Source of the DNA: Arctopsyche grandis
Taxonomy: Eukaryota; Arthropoda; Insecta; Trichoptera; Hydropsychidae
Reading direction: 5' to 3'
Assembly (NCBI RefSeq): GCF_051622035.1
Contig: NC_135367.1
Coordinates: forward strand, 8,158,501-8,222,500
DNA: 64,000 nucleotides
In this document: positions 40,371 through 51,729 of the stretch, piece by piece
Numbering within the stretch: the stretch's first letter is position 1
How the letters are laid out: every line of letters begins with the position of its first letter
Notes under the pieces: generated by a model
The model's input: only the letters and a program-made list of their open reading frames with translations
The model's database searches: none
What the model was told of the DNA's origin: nothing
Translations under genes and position numbers: made by a program

Positions 40371-40379
40371 CATACACAC

Positions 40380-41149
40380 AAAGTCTCTTTCGAAATTATA
40401 TATTAGATTCGTTTGAAAAATAAAAAATGTTGTTAAACCGCGTTACATGGAAAAAAAAGCCCTGATTATGTATGTATGGTATTAGAACAAAAATATCTTT
40501 AAAAAAACTTTTGTGAGGTTAATCACCTACTCCCACTCAAAATATACATATTTTAATTATGTATAATAGATAAAACACGGGTCAGAGATAATTTGGTATT
40601 GAAACTTTATCCAAATTACATTGCACTGTTTGCAACTTTGATCGTTAAGTGTAAATAGTTTGAAAACGTTCAACGTTAAAAAAAAATATGCATTAGAAAT
40701 TTGAGCTTTAGCAAACTCGAAACAATAAAACCAGTTGATCAATATGATGCTTTTGTACGAGGCAAGTAGAGAGGTGACTCAGCTAAGTATGCAATATTGT
40801 AAGAAAATGTTGAAAATTGAAGATAATTAAAAATTAATCGCACATAAGTTCAGTCATTTTTGACATACATACATTAATGTGTATGAAAATATACATACAT
40901 ACAAATGGACATACATATATGACGCGTGTGATACCACGACACTGGTTTGGAGCTTGATTAGAACGAGCAGACTTCGCGTGGGGTCCACCGGCTTGCTTGA
41001 CTTGACTGACATTGACATTACAAATTAACTTAACACATCTATAATTTATATTTATAAAGCCAACGCTCAGGTATAATTTACAAGACCCTGAACACAAGAT
41101 TTCCCCTTAGAAAATACACTTTATAAATATTGTCATATCATCATCATTA
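40380..41149. other. Intergenic DNA
   Basis: Starts with AAGTCTCTTTCGAAATTATA, a short motif also found near 18140 and reversed near 49985 and 53822. No gene found. Confidence 0.4.
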
Positions 41150-41630
41150 TCTTCAGGCATTCGCCATCCACTGCTGGATGAAGGCCTCTCCAACACGATT
41201 CCACTCGTCCCTGTTTAACGCAACTCTCATCCATCTCACACCGCACATTTTTATAATTTTATCCACTCATCTTCCCTGCGGTCTTCCTTTTACCATTTTG
41301 CATTCTCTCGGGTACCATTCTAGCATTTCTTTTGTCCACCTTTCGTCCATTCTTCTAGTCACTTGTCCACACCCCATTGCCATTTCAATCTCTTCTCTCT
41401 ATCCATTATATTCACAACCTTTGTCATACCCTTGTTTCCTGTCATTCCTCGCTATGCCAAGTATACAACGTTCAATACTTCTTTGAATGCATTGATCGAA
41501 GATATTTTTCTTCAGACAGAGTGGCGTTTTTGATTTAAAAACAACATTCATTCGTCCAAATGCACTCCATCCTAATTTCACACGTCTCTTTATTTCTTCT
41601 ATTATTATTATATTAGATTTGAATATAAAT
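41150..41630 (-). pseudogene. RTE-like LINE 3' coding fragment
   Basis: Minus-strand translation gives EIKRRVKLGWSAFGRMNVVF, then RSIERCILGIARNDRKQ, RWTKEMLEWYPRECKMVKG and a final GEAFIQQWMANA-stop, the usual C terminus of RTE-type reverse transcriptases. A deletion removes the part between FDQCI and RSIER, and in-frame TAG and TGA stops occur. Related pieces flank the foldback at 54835. Confidence 0.85.
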
Positions 41631-41739
41631 AAAAATGTTTTCATAAGTTAAGGGTGTAATTAGTTTTAGGTTTTATTCGAGGTAGCTAAAAATAAAGTCA
41701 ATATTTGTTGTTCAGTGTAAATCAATGTAAGGAGTTTTT

Positions 41740-42422
41740 ATTTTTACAAGGCTCTTTTATGTTTCACTTCTCAAATGATTGTACTAAAATTTCTGCAGTC
41801 TTCCCATCGTTTTGAAACTTTGCCATTTTGCGTGGTTTGGCCAAAGATGGAAATTTCAATCGATTTTTATAGCTTGATGGTGAAAAATAATCGTTATAAA
41901 AAACTTCTAAATTTGTGAATTTTTTAAGACGGTGACGTTTAATAGGTAGTAACGTTATATATTTTACTTTCCGCCATCCACTCGTCTTGTCACATTTTAA
42001 TTGTTTAAAGGCCTATAACTTTATCGTTTTCACACTATCTATATATATGTATAGGTATATCAAAATCAATGTTTGTCTATTTGTCTGTCACGTATGCGTT
42101 CCTATACCATTCAACCGATTGCGATGAAACTTGCAAGAGTTATTGTGTGCATGTCCGCGATAGTTTTTGTAAAAAAGATCCCCCAAAAACGGGAACAGAA
42201 ACGGGAAAAACTAAAATGAGTGGCATTGCATGGCAAATAATTCCAAATCAGTTCGCGACCTACGTTGTTGGGGTAAAATAAACAAACAATTGAATAATTG
42301 AAAAAGTGTTCGCCGTCGTCTATTGTTTTTTTTAGTCAAGTCAAGTCAAGTTCGCCGCCTGCATTTTTCCGACAAATGAGAACGGGAATTGCATGCGTTA
42401 TTGTGTTACGGGTTTAGCTAGT
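41740..42422 (+). mobile_element. Helitron copy 2 with upstream module
   Basis: The module 41740-42030 (TTGCCATTTTGCGTGGTTTG, GGTGAAAAATAAT) is followed by a Helitron from a TC at about 42039: AATCAATGTTTGTCTATTTG, CACGTATGCGTTCCTATACC, GAATTGCATGCGTTATTGTG, ending in CTAGT at 42422. No Rep/helicase. Confidence 0.7.
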
Positions 42423-42584
42423 ATCTTATTAAATTTGTATTATAGGCTCTCATTATCATTCATATATATTTTTACTTCAATAATAAAATTAAACGGCCAA
42501 TGCCAGTCCGTGCTGTGGCCAAATTCACTGATACATAGGTTATTGTATCGATTATTGCCAAGCTAGTCTCGAATGCCTCTCCAC

Positions 42585-42943
42585 CAGAGAAATGTTATAT
42601 TAATAGAAGTGACTTTAGGCGTCATATTGTTGTCAAGTGACGATTGTCCACAGACAATCCTAAATAATTTTAGCATCAGTCGTATTCGATGCTTGGTGCT
42701 CGACGTATGTCCGATAAAAACTTCTCGGTTTGTTTATATTACTCGCCGTAAGACGGGCAAGCATCGGTAAAAATTGCACAATGCATTCAAAAACACACAA
42801 TAAACAACATGGGATACGTTTTTATAAGTAAATTAATCCGATTGTATTCCGTGCGTTGTAGCGTATTTATAGAGATGTACCGTGTAATATTGACAGCAAT
42901 TATTTATTCGTAAGGGCCCTTCTATTATTATTACATTTCTCTG
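42585..42943. mobile_element. hAT-type MITE, copy 2
   Basis: Same family as 37344, direct orientation, high identity. Ends CAGAGAAATGT and ACATTTCTCTG; duplication CTCTCCAC (42577-42584) and CTTTCCAC (42944-42951), 7 of 8. Confidence 0.87.
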
Positions 42944-42951
42944 CTTTCCAC

Positions 42952-43719
42952 ACATTACAAAGACCCAAACATTCAACAGGTAATGATTGGAAGGGGTTCG
43001 ATTGAGCTCATCGCTCCCACCAGATCATTCAATATGTGGCGGCACTTTGACAATGGACCGCAGCAGCGACATGATAAATCACAGACAGGACACACGAGAA
43101 ATTGGCGAAATCTGTTGGAATTATGTAAATGTGCGCGGACAACGGTGCAGTTGGTTATTAGTGCCCACGTAACGCGCTCGAAACGAGCACTAAAACGCTC
43201 CTAAATTGATTTATTTACAGTCGTGGGCAACCGGTAATTGAAATAAATCGCGGGCGCGCCACGGGTTATCGGAGAAGCGACACCGCGCGCTGAGGGTTAT
43301 CTCATCAACACTATTGACTAGGAAAAAAAAATTACGTTGCAAGCCTGTGATTGACATTTTTTTCGTCAAAAAGAGGGTTGTGAGTGATGGGATTACTTCG
43401 TTATCATCACACGACGAAGGTCAGCTGCACGTGTTGACCCAAGATTGGATTTGGCTGAGCGGTTAACCTTTATATTCTAAAAAATGTGGAATGTCAGATA
43501 TGCACTATTCGTCGATACTGTACTTTAAATTAAAATTTAGCCGTAATTGATTTCAGTATTGTAATAGTTGTAAGTTTGAGACGTGTTTAATATGTCGATT
43601 GAGACATGTTTTTTAGTTCAGAACCTGATTTCGCATATCCTACTTAAATGATTGAAATAAAAATATATACGAGAACTTATAATGCAAATTTTATAAGATA
43701 TAGTGTGACAAAGAAAAAG
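42952..43719. other. Less AT-rich intergenic block
   Basis: Moderately GC-rich at 43130-43300 (GCGGGCGCGCCACGG). No splice-consistent gene found; may be regulatory. Confidence 0.3.
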
Positions 43720-44020
43720 TTATAGGCGTTTAAACAATTAGAATCTGACAAGACGAGTGGGTGGCGGAAAGTAAAACATATAAGCTTACTAGAATTTTTA
43801 AGTGTTTATTACGATAATTTTTCACCATTGAACTATAAAAACGATCGGATAAGAGCCCAAATTTTCTTTGACTAGTGATCGTAAGTGCAAGTAAGAAGAG
43901 GTTTGTAAATATCGATTGAAATGTCCATCGTTGACCAAACCGCACAAAATGACTGTAGGAAATTTAGCTTAATCGTTTGCGAAACCAAACATAGAAAAGC
44001 CTTGTAAAAATACACAAATT
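43720..44020 (-). repeat. Helitron-associated module, reverse copy
   Basis: Contains ATCTGACAAGACGAGTGGGT and GACCAAACCGCACAAAATGA, matching the module at 41740 in reverse. Confidence 0.55.
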
Positions 44021-44060
44021 TTGAGCAGTAAGGATACAGAAGCTTTTTAAGCTACATACC

Positions 44061-44106
<46 letters not shown>

Positions 44107-44108
<2 letters not shown>

Positions 44109-44294
44109 GTGCCTGTTTTAGGGGGGGGGGGGGCTACGTCGGACGGTGCCCGAGGGCGCCAAATAAGTTAGGGCGCCGTACGATGTGCCAAAGGCGCTTA
44201 AAATTTAAAATTAGAGCGCCAAAGGCGAAAGTTCTTTCTAAGGATGTTTAGAAAAAATTGCCCGAGGGCACCATCGGGTGTAAGGCCGACACTG
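44107..44294. mobile_element. CAGTGCC-type MITE inside a TA repeat
   Basis: Ends CAGTGCCTGTTTTAGG and TAAGGCCGACACTG, with a subterminal poly-G run; same family as 2061-2259. Flanking TA repeats (44064-44105 on the left) hide the target duplication. Confidence 0.7.
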
Positions 44295-44334
44295 TATATA
44301 TGTACCTTAAACAGATTAGCAAATTTAAGTTGAT

Positions 44335-44520
44335 GTATTAATGTGCGCGCGCAGAATACGGGAGGAAAAGCCTGTTCCTCTTGTTCCTGTTGTATCCTGC
44401 TCGCGCAAATTAAATGAGTATGTACCGTTTACCATGCACCCTTTTTTTTTGATCTTTCGACTTAAGATCTTTCGATTTTCGATCTTTGCCTTCCAATATT
44501 TGCGTTTTCGGTAATTTCAA
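44335..44520. repeat. Half copy of the foldback element
   Basis: Contains GCCTGTTCCTCTTGTTCCTG, GATCTTTCGACTTAAGATC and TTTGCGTTTTCGG, matching one arm of 54835-55252. Confidence 0.75.
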
Positions 44521-44524
44521 ATAC

Positions 44525-45475
44525 ATATGTGAAGCAATTTAAAAATGCCTTCAAAACAAACGAAACTTTATTTATGTAAATTTAAAGAAATGATTATTTT
44601 TCATGCATAAAATTAAACTTCTTGTTTTTGACGATGAATTTTTTCAAATATAAATATAATTTAGCGGTTTTCTTTATTCATCTAGAACGATGTAAATAAT
44701 AATAACAAGTACGACTCAGAAAGTTTACGATATTTTATTTAAACGAACATTTGTTTACGAGCCAAAGTGTGGGATAATAATTAGTTCGTTAATTAAATTT
44801 ATCATATAAATAAAGCTATCTTTGACCGAATACCAACCAGAAGTAAATAGTGTCCAAGAGCGAGATACGCGAAATAAAAATATAACCTTAGTCGATAATC
44901 ACGCTGCTATAATATGTTTGTTACGTGAATTATCTACGAAAAATAAATATTTTATTATTTAATTAGTAGACTGACTTGCACGTCGAATTCATCAGTTTTA
45001 CTCTATTTCCCGTGAATAAACAACGTTACTGCACATGGCACAGAGTCGAGTCGGCCTTTCCGACTATTGCAAATCTGCTTCAATCTGAAACGGCGGTACA
45101 ATAGTGGTATGCAGAACTAAAACGCAATTGATACGATTGTGATTCGCGTTAAATTCGCGTCAATTGCTGAGTAATGCATATCCTCCTGAGTCAGTAATGC
45201 GGTGCGAGCTAGAACAGTTTGCACTATTGACATCGGGTAATCTCGAATGTTCCAAATGCTTTTGTGTACCACTCTCGACGGACTTGCTCCAGGTCAATAA
45301 AATCAAACAAAATATCGAGATCACCGACCGCTAAGGACGTTCTTTCATCTTTTCGATGCGCAGTTGCTTGAACTTCTTATGCAATTTGGTGCAACGCAAT
45401 TCAAAGTTGATCGCACTCTTATAAACCGTTCAATTTATTTCATACGATCAAAAGTCACTAAGACTATTGACATCT
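44525..45475. other. Intergenic DNA, partly GC-balanced
   Basis: AT-rich to about 44970, then a more balanced stretch to 45420. No convincing exon or repeat recognised. Confidence 0.35.
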
Positions 45476-45479
45476 TTAA

Positions 45480-46020
45480 CCCTTTGAATGCTGACCAACG
45501 CTGATAGGCGTTTTGCCAACAAGTATATGGTTCTGAGGAACGCCGATAGGCGTTGTATTTTGAGCATGTACAAAGTAAACAAGAATACTACCCGCTAAGC
45601 CTTTCCAGGTAGCATTGAACATGTCAACATTTATAAAGACTGGTTTACACCGGAACTTCTGAATTTATAACCATAGCAGAATTTCCCGATGGAAATCCCT
45701 AACTGCTGAGTGTTTTAGATTGTGGCTTGGCATTTAGATTGTGAGCATTAAATTTTAACAACAATGAAGATGGAACTGATTTTGGAAAAATACATTCATT
45801 AATGGACTTATGTTGATATATTAGAGAGTGTAAACAGACCTTTATAATACTCGAAATCCTCGGCGGTCGCTATCTAGGGTAGTGATATAGGTTTTGTTTG
45901 GATTAGCTGCAATTTTTATGCCTGCTTTCTATTAGATTTCTAAATAATTCTGGTTGGAAATGTTGGCGTAATTTTCAGCATGACAGGCTTTCAACAGAAA
46001 AGACGCCAGCACTCAAAGGG
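45480..46020. mobile_element. piggyBac-type MITE
   Basis: TTAA at 45476-45479 and 46021-46024. Ends CCCTTTGAATGCTG and CAGCACTCAAAGGG. Subterminal short repeats (ACGCTGATAGGCGTT, ACGCCGATAGGCGTT). No transposase. Confidence 0.88.
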
Positions 46021-46024
46021 TTAA

Positions 46025-46600
46025 GATAAAACATATTTTATATATAAAAAATTAAAATTTCAAACTGGATCAATAACATTTTTGATCATTTTAGACAAAT
46101 TCCTTTTGTCTCAATGTACTAGTTCGACTCTTAATTCCAAATTACATAGAGACTTATTCGCGGAAAATGATCTCGTAGAATCACTAAAAAATAATAGCGG
46201 ATATGTGTCATATTATGTACACTCTTTATAACATCGATAGTAATTTCAATAAGTTGTCGATTGATAATGTAATTTATAACGTTCAATTATTTTAATAAAA
46301 AATAATAATTATTGTTTTATTGAAACAAGCCATAGAATGATTGCAAAAATGTTTGATTTAATTGTTTGAAAAGTTGATAAAATATAACAGCAGCCCATAT
46401 TTCTGCCGCAGCAGCTCGTTCGAATTTTATCAACGCGGCACAAAACAAATTACATAAAATTTATTAGAACGACCTTTAACATTCGTGAACATAAAACAAA
46501 AATAAAGTCAAAATTAGTAATTAATCAACAAATTGACTTTTCATATCGTCGACTTTTACGCCGATAGGAGGGAATACATTTTTCAACATATGTATGTAGC
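46025..46600. other. AT-rich intergenic DNA
   Basis: No gene or repeat recognised. Confidence 0.4.
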
Positions 46601-46619
46601 TTGAAAGTGATCAGATCTC

Positions 46620-47160
46620 CAGTCTGCGAGCGGCGATTGTCAGTAGGGTCATAGACGAGGGGGTCATCATCATCGCCATCACTATCAAACAATTTGATCT
46701 AAAAGACGTTCCGAGAAAAGCTCCCAACATCAGCAATCAAACATGCATAGTAGCCGACACAGTCAAAGTCAGTCACACGGCACGTGAACTTTGGGCACGT
46801 CCCCATCTTATCTGTCCACATAATTATTTATTTTGTACGAGTGTTTATTTATTTGACTCGTTTATGTCTCAATAGTAACTTGTGTCCGGTTTCTATTTTC
46901 GTCCGGTTCACATGCGATTGTGATTCGAAGTACCTAATTAGTTGCATACAGTGTGAGTCTTGACTTTCGTGTGCGAATTTTTCCCAACGGTTTTAATATT
47001 GAATGAACATCGAAAAAGGTCTTTGTTTGCACGCGGCCCTTTTGAAGACGTCATAAAATGCATCAAAATCTCCTGTGAAGCCTCCAGAGTATGGCCGTTC
47101 TCGGAAAAGCCGATCGTAAACTGGTCCAACGGACATTACGCTGTTCCAAAGTAATAAAAC
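46620..47160 (+). other. Balanced-composition block with a 64-codon frame
   Basis: Less AT-rich than its surroundings. A frame at 46960-47154 ends PIVNWSNGHYAVPK-stop; its family is not recognised, and an overlapping minus frame also exists. Could be an exon or promoter of an outside gene, or old mobile DNA. Confidence 0.25.
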
Positions 47161-49310
47161 TATATGAAAAATACTATACGAGCGAATGCAATATTTTTAC
47201 GACGTTTTAACATAACTTGGATGCATATTATATTAATAAACTTATTTATTTATTTTTTGGCAACACTCTGGAAAAATCACCATAAATATCGTAAAACGCT
47301 AAATGTTAAACGCTTATGTCAATGTATGTGTACATAGGCATAGGCATATGAATATTCGAGGTCACCTAATCATCTAAAGTTAAATGAAATTGAGGATATT
47401 TGCGGTGAAATTTTGTGGTGAAAATTCTACATACATATACCCATTGATCATATCCTTTAGTATACATACGAAAAAAGTTGTTTATTCAAACGTAAATTAA
47501 TAATATTGAATCGTACATTTATGTATTGAGTTTCAGTGTACGTATTTCTGAACATATTACATAAAATGGTATCCAATTTCTGTTGGAATGTTTCCTTCTG
47601 TTTATTAATACATCTCAAGGGTTTCCGTTTCTGTGTGCAAAATCATATCTTGAAGCAATTGAAAGACTTTTAGGTTTCACTTTAATTAGTACTAATGCTT
47701 TAAATTAATCTGACATAAACAACGAATGTAGTGCAAGGGTAAACTGTCACTCTAGTTTGGCGAATGTTTCGCGAAATCTTATCAACGGAACAAGGTGTGT
47801 ATTATAAATGGAAAAACAACATTCTCGATAAATATTTTCGTAAAAATTTAATTAAATGAGAAGCCGACAGCACCTTTTCTGCGTTCGAATGACTTTTGCT
47901 GTTTCAATATTCGGACTTTTTATGATTTATAAAGTTTACGATCGAAGATCATCAAAGCATTATGCAAAATAATTAAAACTCCTATAAAGTGTTGATTATA
48001 ATACACACAACGCTGATTATTAGCGAAAGTAAGACTTTGACATTTGACTATTCATTATCTTTATATGTACATTGAGTGATATGCCGATTTCAAATTAATA
48101 ATTAAATTATTGTTGTATTAATATTATATTATACATACAATAAATTTGGCATTGATTTTAAATTTATTTTTATAAACAACTGTCAAGGTAAATGTTATGA
48201 ATCAGCTATTACACTATTGAGAAAATCCCATAAAAGCATGCAATTAAAAATCTTTGACCTTATTCGTTAGAGCTCATATTGCAAATCCTCGTGTGTGCCA
48301 AATATGTATAATCAAAATAAATTTGACATACATTTCGTAATTATAATTGAGTACAGTGTTGTTTAGCGTTCTGTATGAAAATCACTTAAGGTTTTATGGC
48401 GTTATATGTATAAAAATAATATAAATAAAATAAATTACTAATTTAAAAATACATATATTATTATTATTAGTCTTAGACTATTTTTAATCGAATCCCGTCA
48501 ACGTTCGTTATAAGTGAAAATTATAAAAATATTTGACACGTCATTGAAGCATTTGACAGGTTTGAAAGGTGTCGTAAAGTTAGCCCAAACTTCTCACTTA
48601 GTCGATAGCACGTAATCTAATTAAATTGAATGTCAAACTTTTATTATTCAAGCCGTACACAGTCGTGATTTAATTAAAATAGTTGAATTTATCGACTAAA
48701 CACATACATACATATGTAAATATATCACACATATGTAAAGCTGATGAAGTAATTAAGCACGTATTTGATTTCACACGGTTAGCAATTGGATTTATCCAAT
48801 TTTTACATAAAGAAGAAGGGTTTATTGAAGATCAAAATACAATTACAAAATTAAAATCATCGTAAACTTGAACTGAATTAATTATTACTTATAACGATAC
48901 GAAAAGATATTCATTTATATTTTTAATTGTGTCGATTTAAAGATTGAGCAGTTTTGTATAACTATATACTATGAATTTAATAAGAAACACATGACTGAAT
49001 TTCATCGGTCAAATTAAGCAATTACTTAAAGCTAGAGCAGAATGGTGACAGGTCCACGATTTAGCTAATTTTAATGCAGTTTTGTTCATATTTTATGTTA
49101 AAGACTTTTAATGTTACGTTTTAAATACATTGTACTTTAAAGGCTATATATATTTTGACTTTAATTTGAAATCGCGCATTAATTCCTTTCCAAAACCGCT
49201 TATTGAAATGTCAACTGTCATAATACGAGCAAAAAATAAATTTAAAATTGAAACACAATCAGTTATCGTTTTAATACTGAAGCCCTTGATCAATTGGATC
49301 ATATCGACAT
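47161..49310. other. AT-rich intergenic DNA
   Basis: About 2 kb with no gene, repeat or structure that I could support. Confidence 0.5.
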
Positions 49311-49399
49311 TACACCATTTTGCTCCGGGGTCGCGCAATCAAGGAAAAATTTAAGTATTTGGAAAGAAGAGAAGTAAACAAACAAAAAAAAATGCACCC

Positions 49400-49900
49400 A
49401 AAAACAGCACATACCTCGAATCGAACCTGCACGCTTTCGCAGAGTGCACAGATTTCGCTATTGCAATTTAGGCACGATCGGCAACGTGTGCAGGCAAACA
49501 AAACACGCACTCCGAGCCTCGATCGAAATCTACCTCGCCGCGTGCGCACGCTCTACACGCGGGTCTCGTGGTCTATGGGCGGATTGTAGGGGGGGGTTTG
49601 GGTGATTTTTCTATGTGGTTTTGGGGGTGCTGGGGGTTGGGGGTGGGTGGTGGAGCGTGGCCGGGAGTAGCGTGTGCGGTTGTGGTGCGCGCGCGCTCGC
49701 TGCCCGGCGTCTGGCCGAGGCAGGCGCGCACTCGCGCTCCATATAAACCCACAAACCGACACATACACACACCCGAGAAAGTCGTGTACACGTCTTGCAT
49801 TTTCAATTTGTCAATGTGTGCATCTAGGTATATACAATGCAAGATATGCGACCCTGCTAGGGAACCCCCCCCCCTTTGTGTAGTACCCCGCAATCTTCTT
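49400..49900 (+). promoter_or_regulatory. GC/CpG-rich block with TATA box
   Basis: By far the most GC-rich ordinary sequence in the right half. TATAAA at 49742-49747 follows a GCGCGC-rich stretch. A possible short first exon (from about 49772) ends near CTAG/GTATAT at about 49827. A promoter of a gene whose other exons lie outside is plausible; no coding exon is seen. Confidence 0.4.
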
Positions 49901-50035
49901 CTTGTGAGTGCAACTGCACTCGAAAGAACTTCGCCTCTATTGTATCAAACTATGTACATATCTAATATACAAGTACAATAAGTAATTTCGAAAGAGACTT
50001 AATAAAATTTCCATGACGACAATTCAATTGGTTGG

Positions 50036-50458
50036 ATGTATTATATTTTTTTCGATTCAAATAAATTTAATAATAAAAAAACAAATGAATATTTACTATT
50101 TACTATTAGAGAAAATAAAATAAAATTATATCGCGCGCTCATATTACCATTATTAACATATGCTTCACCTGTTTGGAATAACGCCTCGAATACTAACCTT
50201 TCCAAGCTGCAAGTAATACAAAATAAATCCCTAAAAATAATTTATAATACACCCATATATACTAACTTAAAAAAACTGCATGCCATATATAATATTCCGT
50301 TTGTTACAGACATTACTAAAAAAACTAACCAGTGTAGACTCTATGACAGAATCACTAATAACCATACTAACACACTTGTGAGGAGTCTCGGTGATTACAA
50401 CAAAATGTCTATACCCTTCAGGTATAAACACAGATTACCTAAACACAATCTGCTTTAG
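50036..50458 (+). pseudogene. Jockey-like LINE reverse transcriptase C terminus
   Basis: Open frame with KIKLYRALILPLLTYASPVW, SNTNLSKLQVIQNKSLKIIY, and RSLGDYNKMSIPFRYKHR near the end, as in jockey-clade RT C termini. Truncated at 5'. The 3' tail continues to about 50710. Inverted partial copies follow at 51230-51720. Confidence 0.8.
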
Positions 50459-50727
50459 GTCATAGACTTAAGAGAGACTTCAATTAATATTATGTATTAG
50501 ATGTATTATGAGCATTTATTAGGATTGTAAATAGGTTTTTGAGTTATTTTTCCTATTATGCTGTACATTAACATTATAATAATACAATACTATGATTACT
50601 AACGAAATTAAATTAAATTGTAAAATAGAAAATGATCAGTAGATCAGTAGCTATTCAAATAGATATAAGATGTGTTGTGAACATAATTTCATGATAATAA
50701 AAAGCATTTAAAAATCAAAATCAAAGA

Positions 50728-51213
50728 GGGCTGGACACCAGCGCCTTGTCCATACAAACGTATTAGACTTCTCCCTTCCTCAATTAAGGTACTAGAGAAA
50801 TTATTTTTTAATATGCTATGGATATCCACCATTGGAATGCATCTATCGTTTTATTTTGCAGGAGCTAGCAGCAGCCAAACATCTCTAAAATCCTATAGTA
50901 CCATATGAATTATATCGCTACTTAGGTTGATATTGCTTTTCGAGTTAGAAAGAGAAATCTCAATCAGGCGCGTAATTATGTACTATGCCGTACGGGCATG
51001 CGGTGCATGCGAGCCTTTTAGATTTAGGTTTTTAAATAAAAATACTAGATATTTTTTAAATAAAAGTCTTGGAAGTCAAGTCATAACTTTTTTAAGAAGT
51101 GATCTTAAGAGGGCTGGACACCAGCGCCTTGTCCATACAAACGTATTAGACTTCTCCCTTCCTCAATTATGGAACTAGAGAAATTATTTTTTAATATGCT
51201 ATGGATATCCACC
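50728..51213 (+). repeat. Pair of direct repeats of about 100 bp
   Basis: 50728-50835 and 51111-51213 share GGGCTGGACACCAGCGCCTT and ATATGCTATGGATATCCACC with few differences. Probably pieces of one retroelement; the first copy directly follows the jockey-like tail. Confidence 0.65.
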
Positions 51214-51229
51214 ATTCTATTTTATAATT

Positions 51230-51720
51230 TTAATATAATTTTGTTACTAATCATAGTATTATATTGTGCTAATGTTAATGTAATGGTAATAGCAAAAAAA
51301 TAGCTCAAAAACCTATTTACAAATCTAATAAATGCTCATAATATTAATTTAAGACTCTAAAGTCATTGAACTAAAGCAGATTGTGTTTAATCTGTGTTTA
51401 TACCTGAAGGGTATAGACATTTTGTTGTAATCACCGAGACTCTTCACAAGTGTGTTAGTATGGTTATTAGTGATTCTGTCATAGAATCTACACTGGTTAG
51501 TTTGTTAGTAATGTCTGTAACTAACGGAATATTATTTATGTCAGGCAGTTTTTTCAAGTTAGTACATATATATATGGGTGTATTATAATAGGAAAAAGAG
51601 CCCAAAAACCTATTTAAAAATCTTATAAATGCTCATAATACATCTAAATACATGATATTACTTAAAGACTCTCTAAAGTCGATGATCTAAAGCAGATTGT
51701 GTTTAGGCAATCTGTGTGAT
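51230..51720 (-). pseudogene. Inverted jockey-like LINE fragments
   Basis: 51300-51590 is the reverse of the RT end at 50260-50460 (CTTCAGGTATAAACACAGAT when read on the minus strand). 51595-51720 is a second short copy of the same 3' end. Both carry stops. Confidence 0.75.
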
Positions 51721-51729
51721 AATATTTTT

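Noticed and set aside
41130..41486. Plus-strand 118-codon frame
   Set aside because: It is the reverse complement of the RTE-like LINE C terminus, which reads correctly on the minus strand.
49553..49981. Several overlapping frames of 70-137 codons on both strands
   Set aside because: They arise from GC-rich, stop-poor DNA; none has splice support or a recognisable domain.
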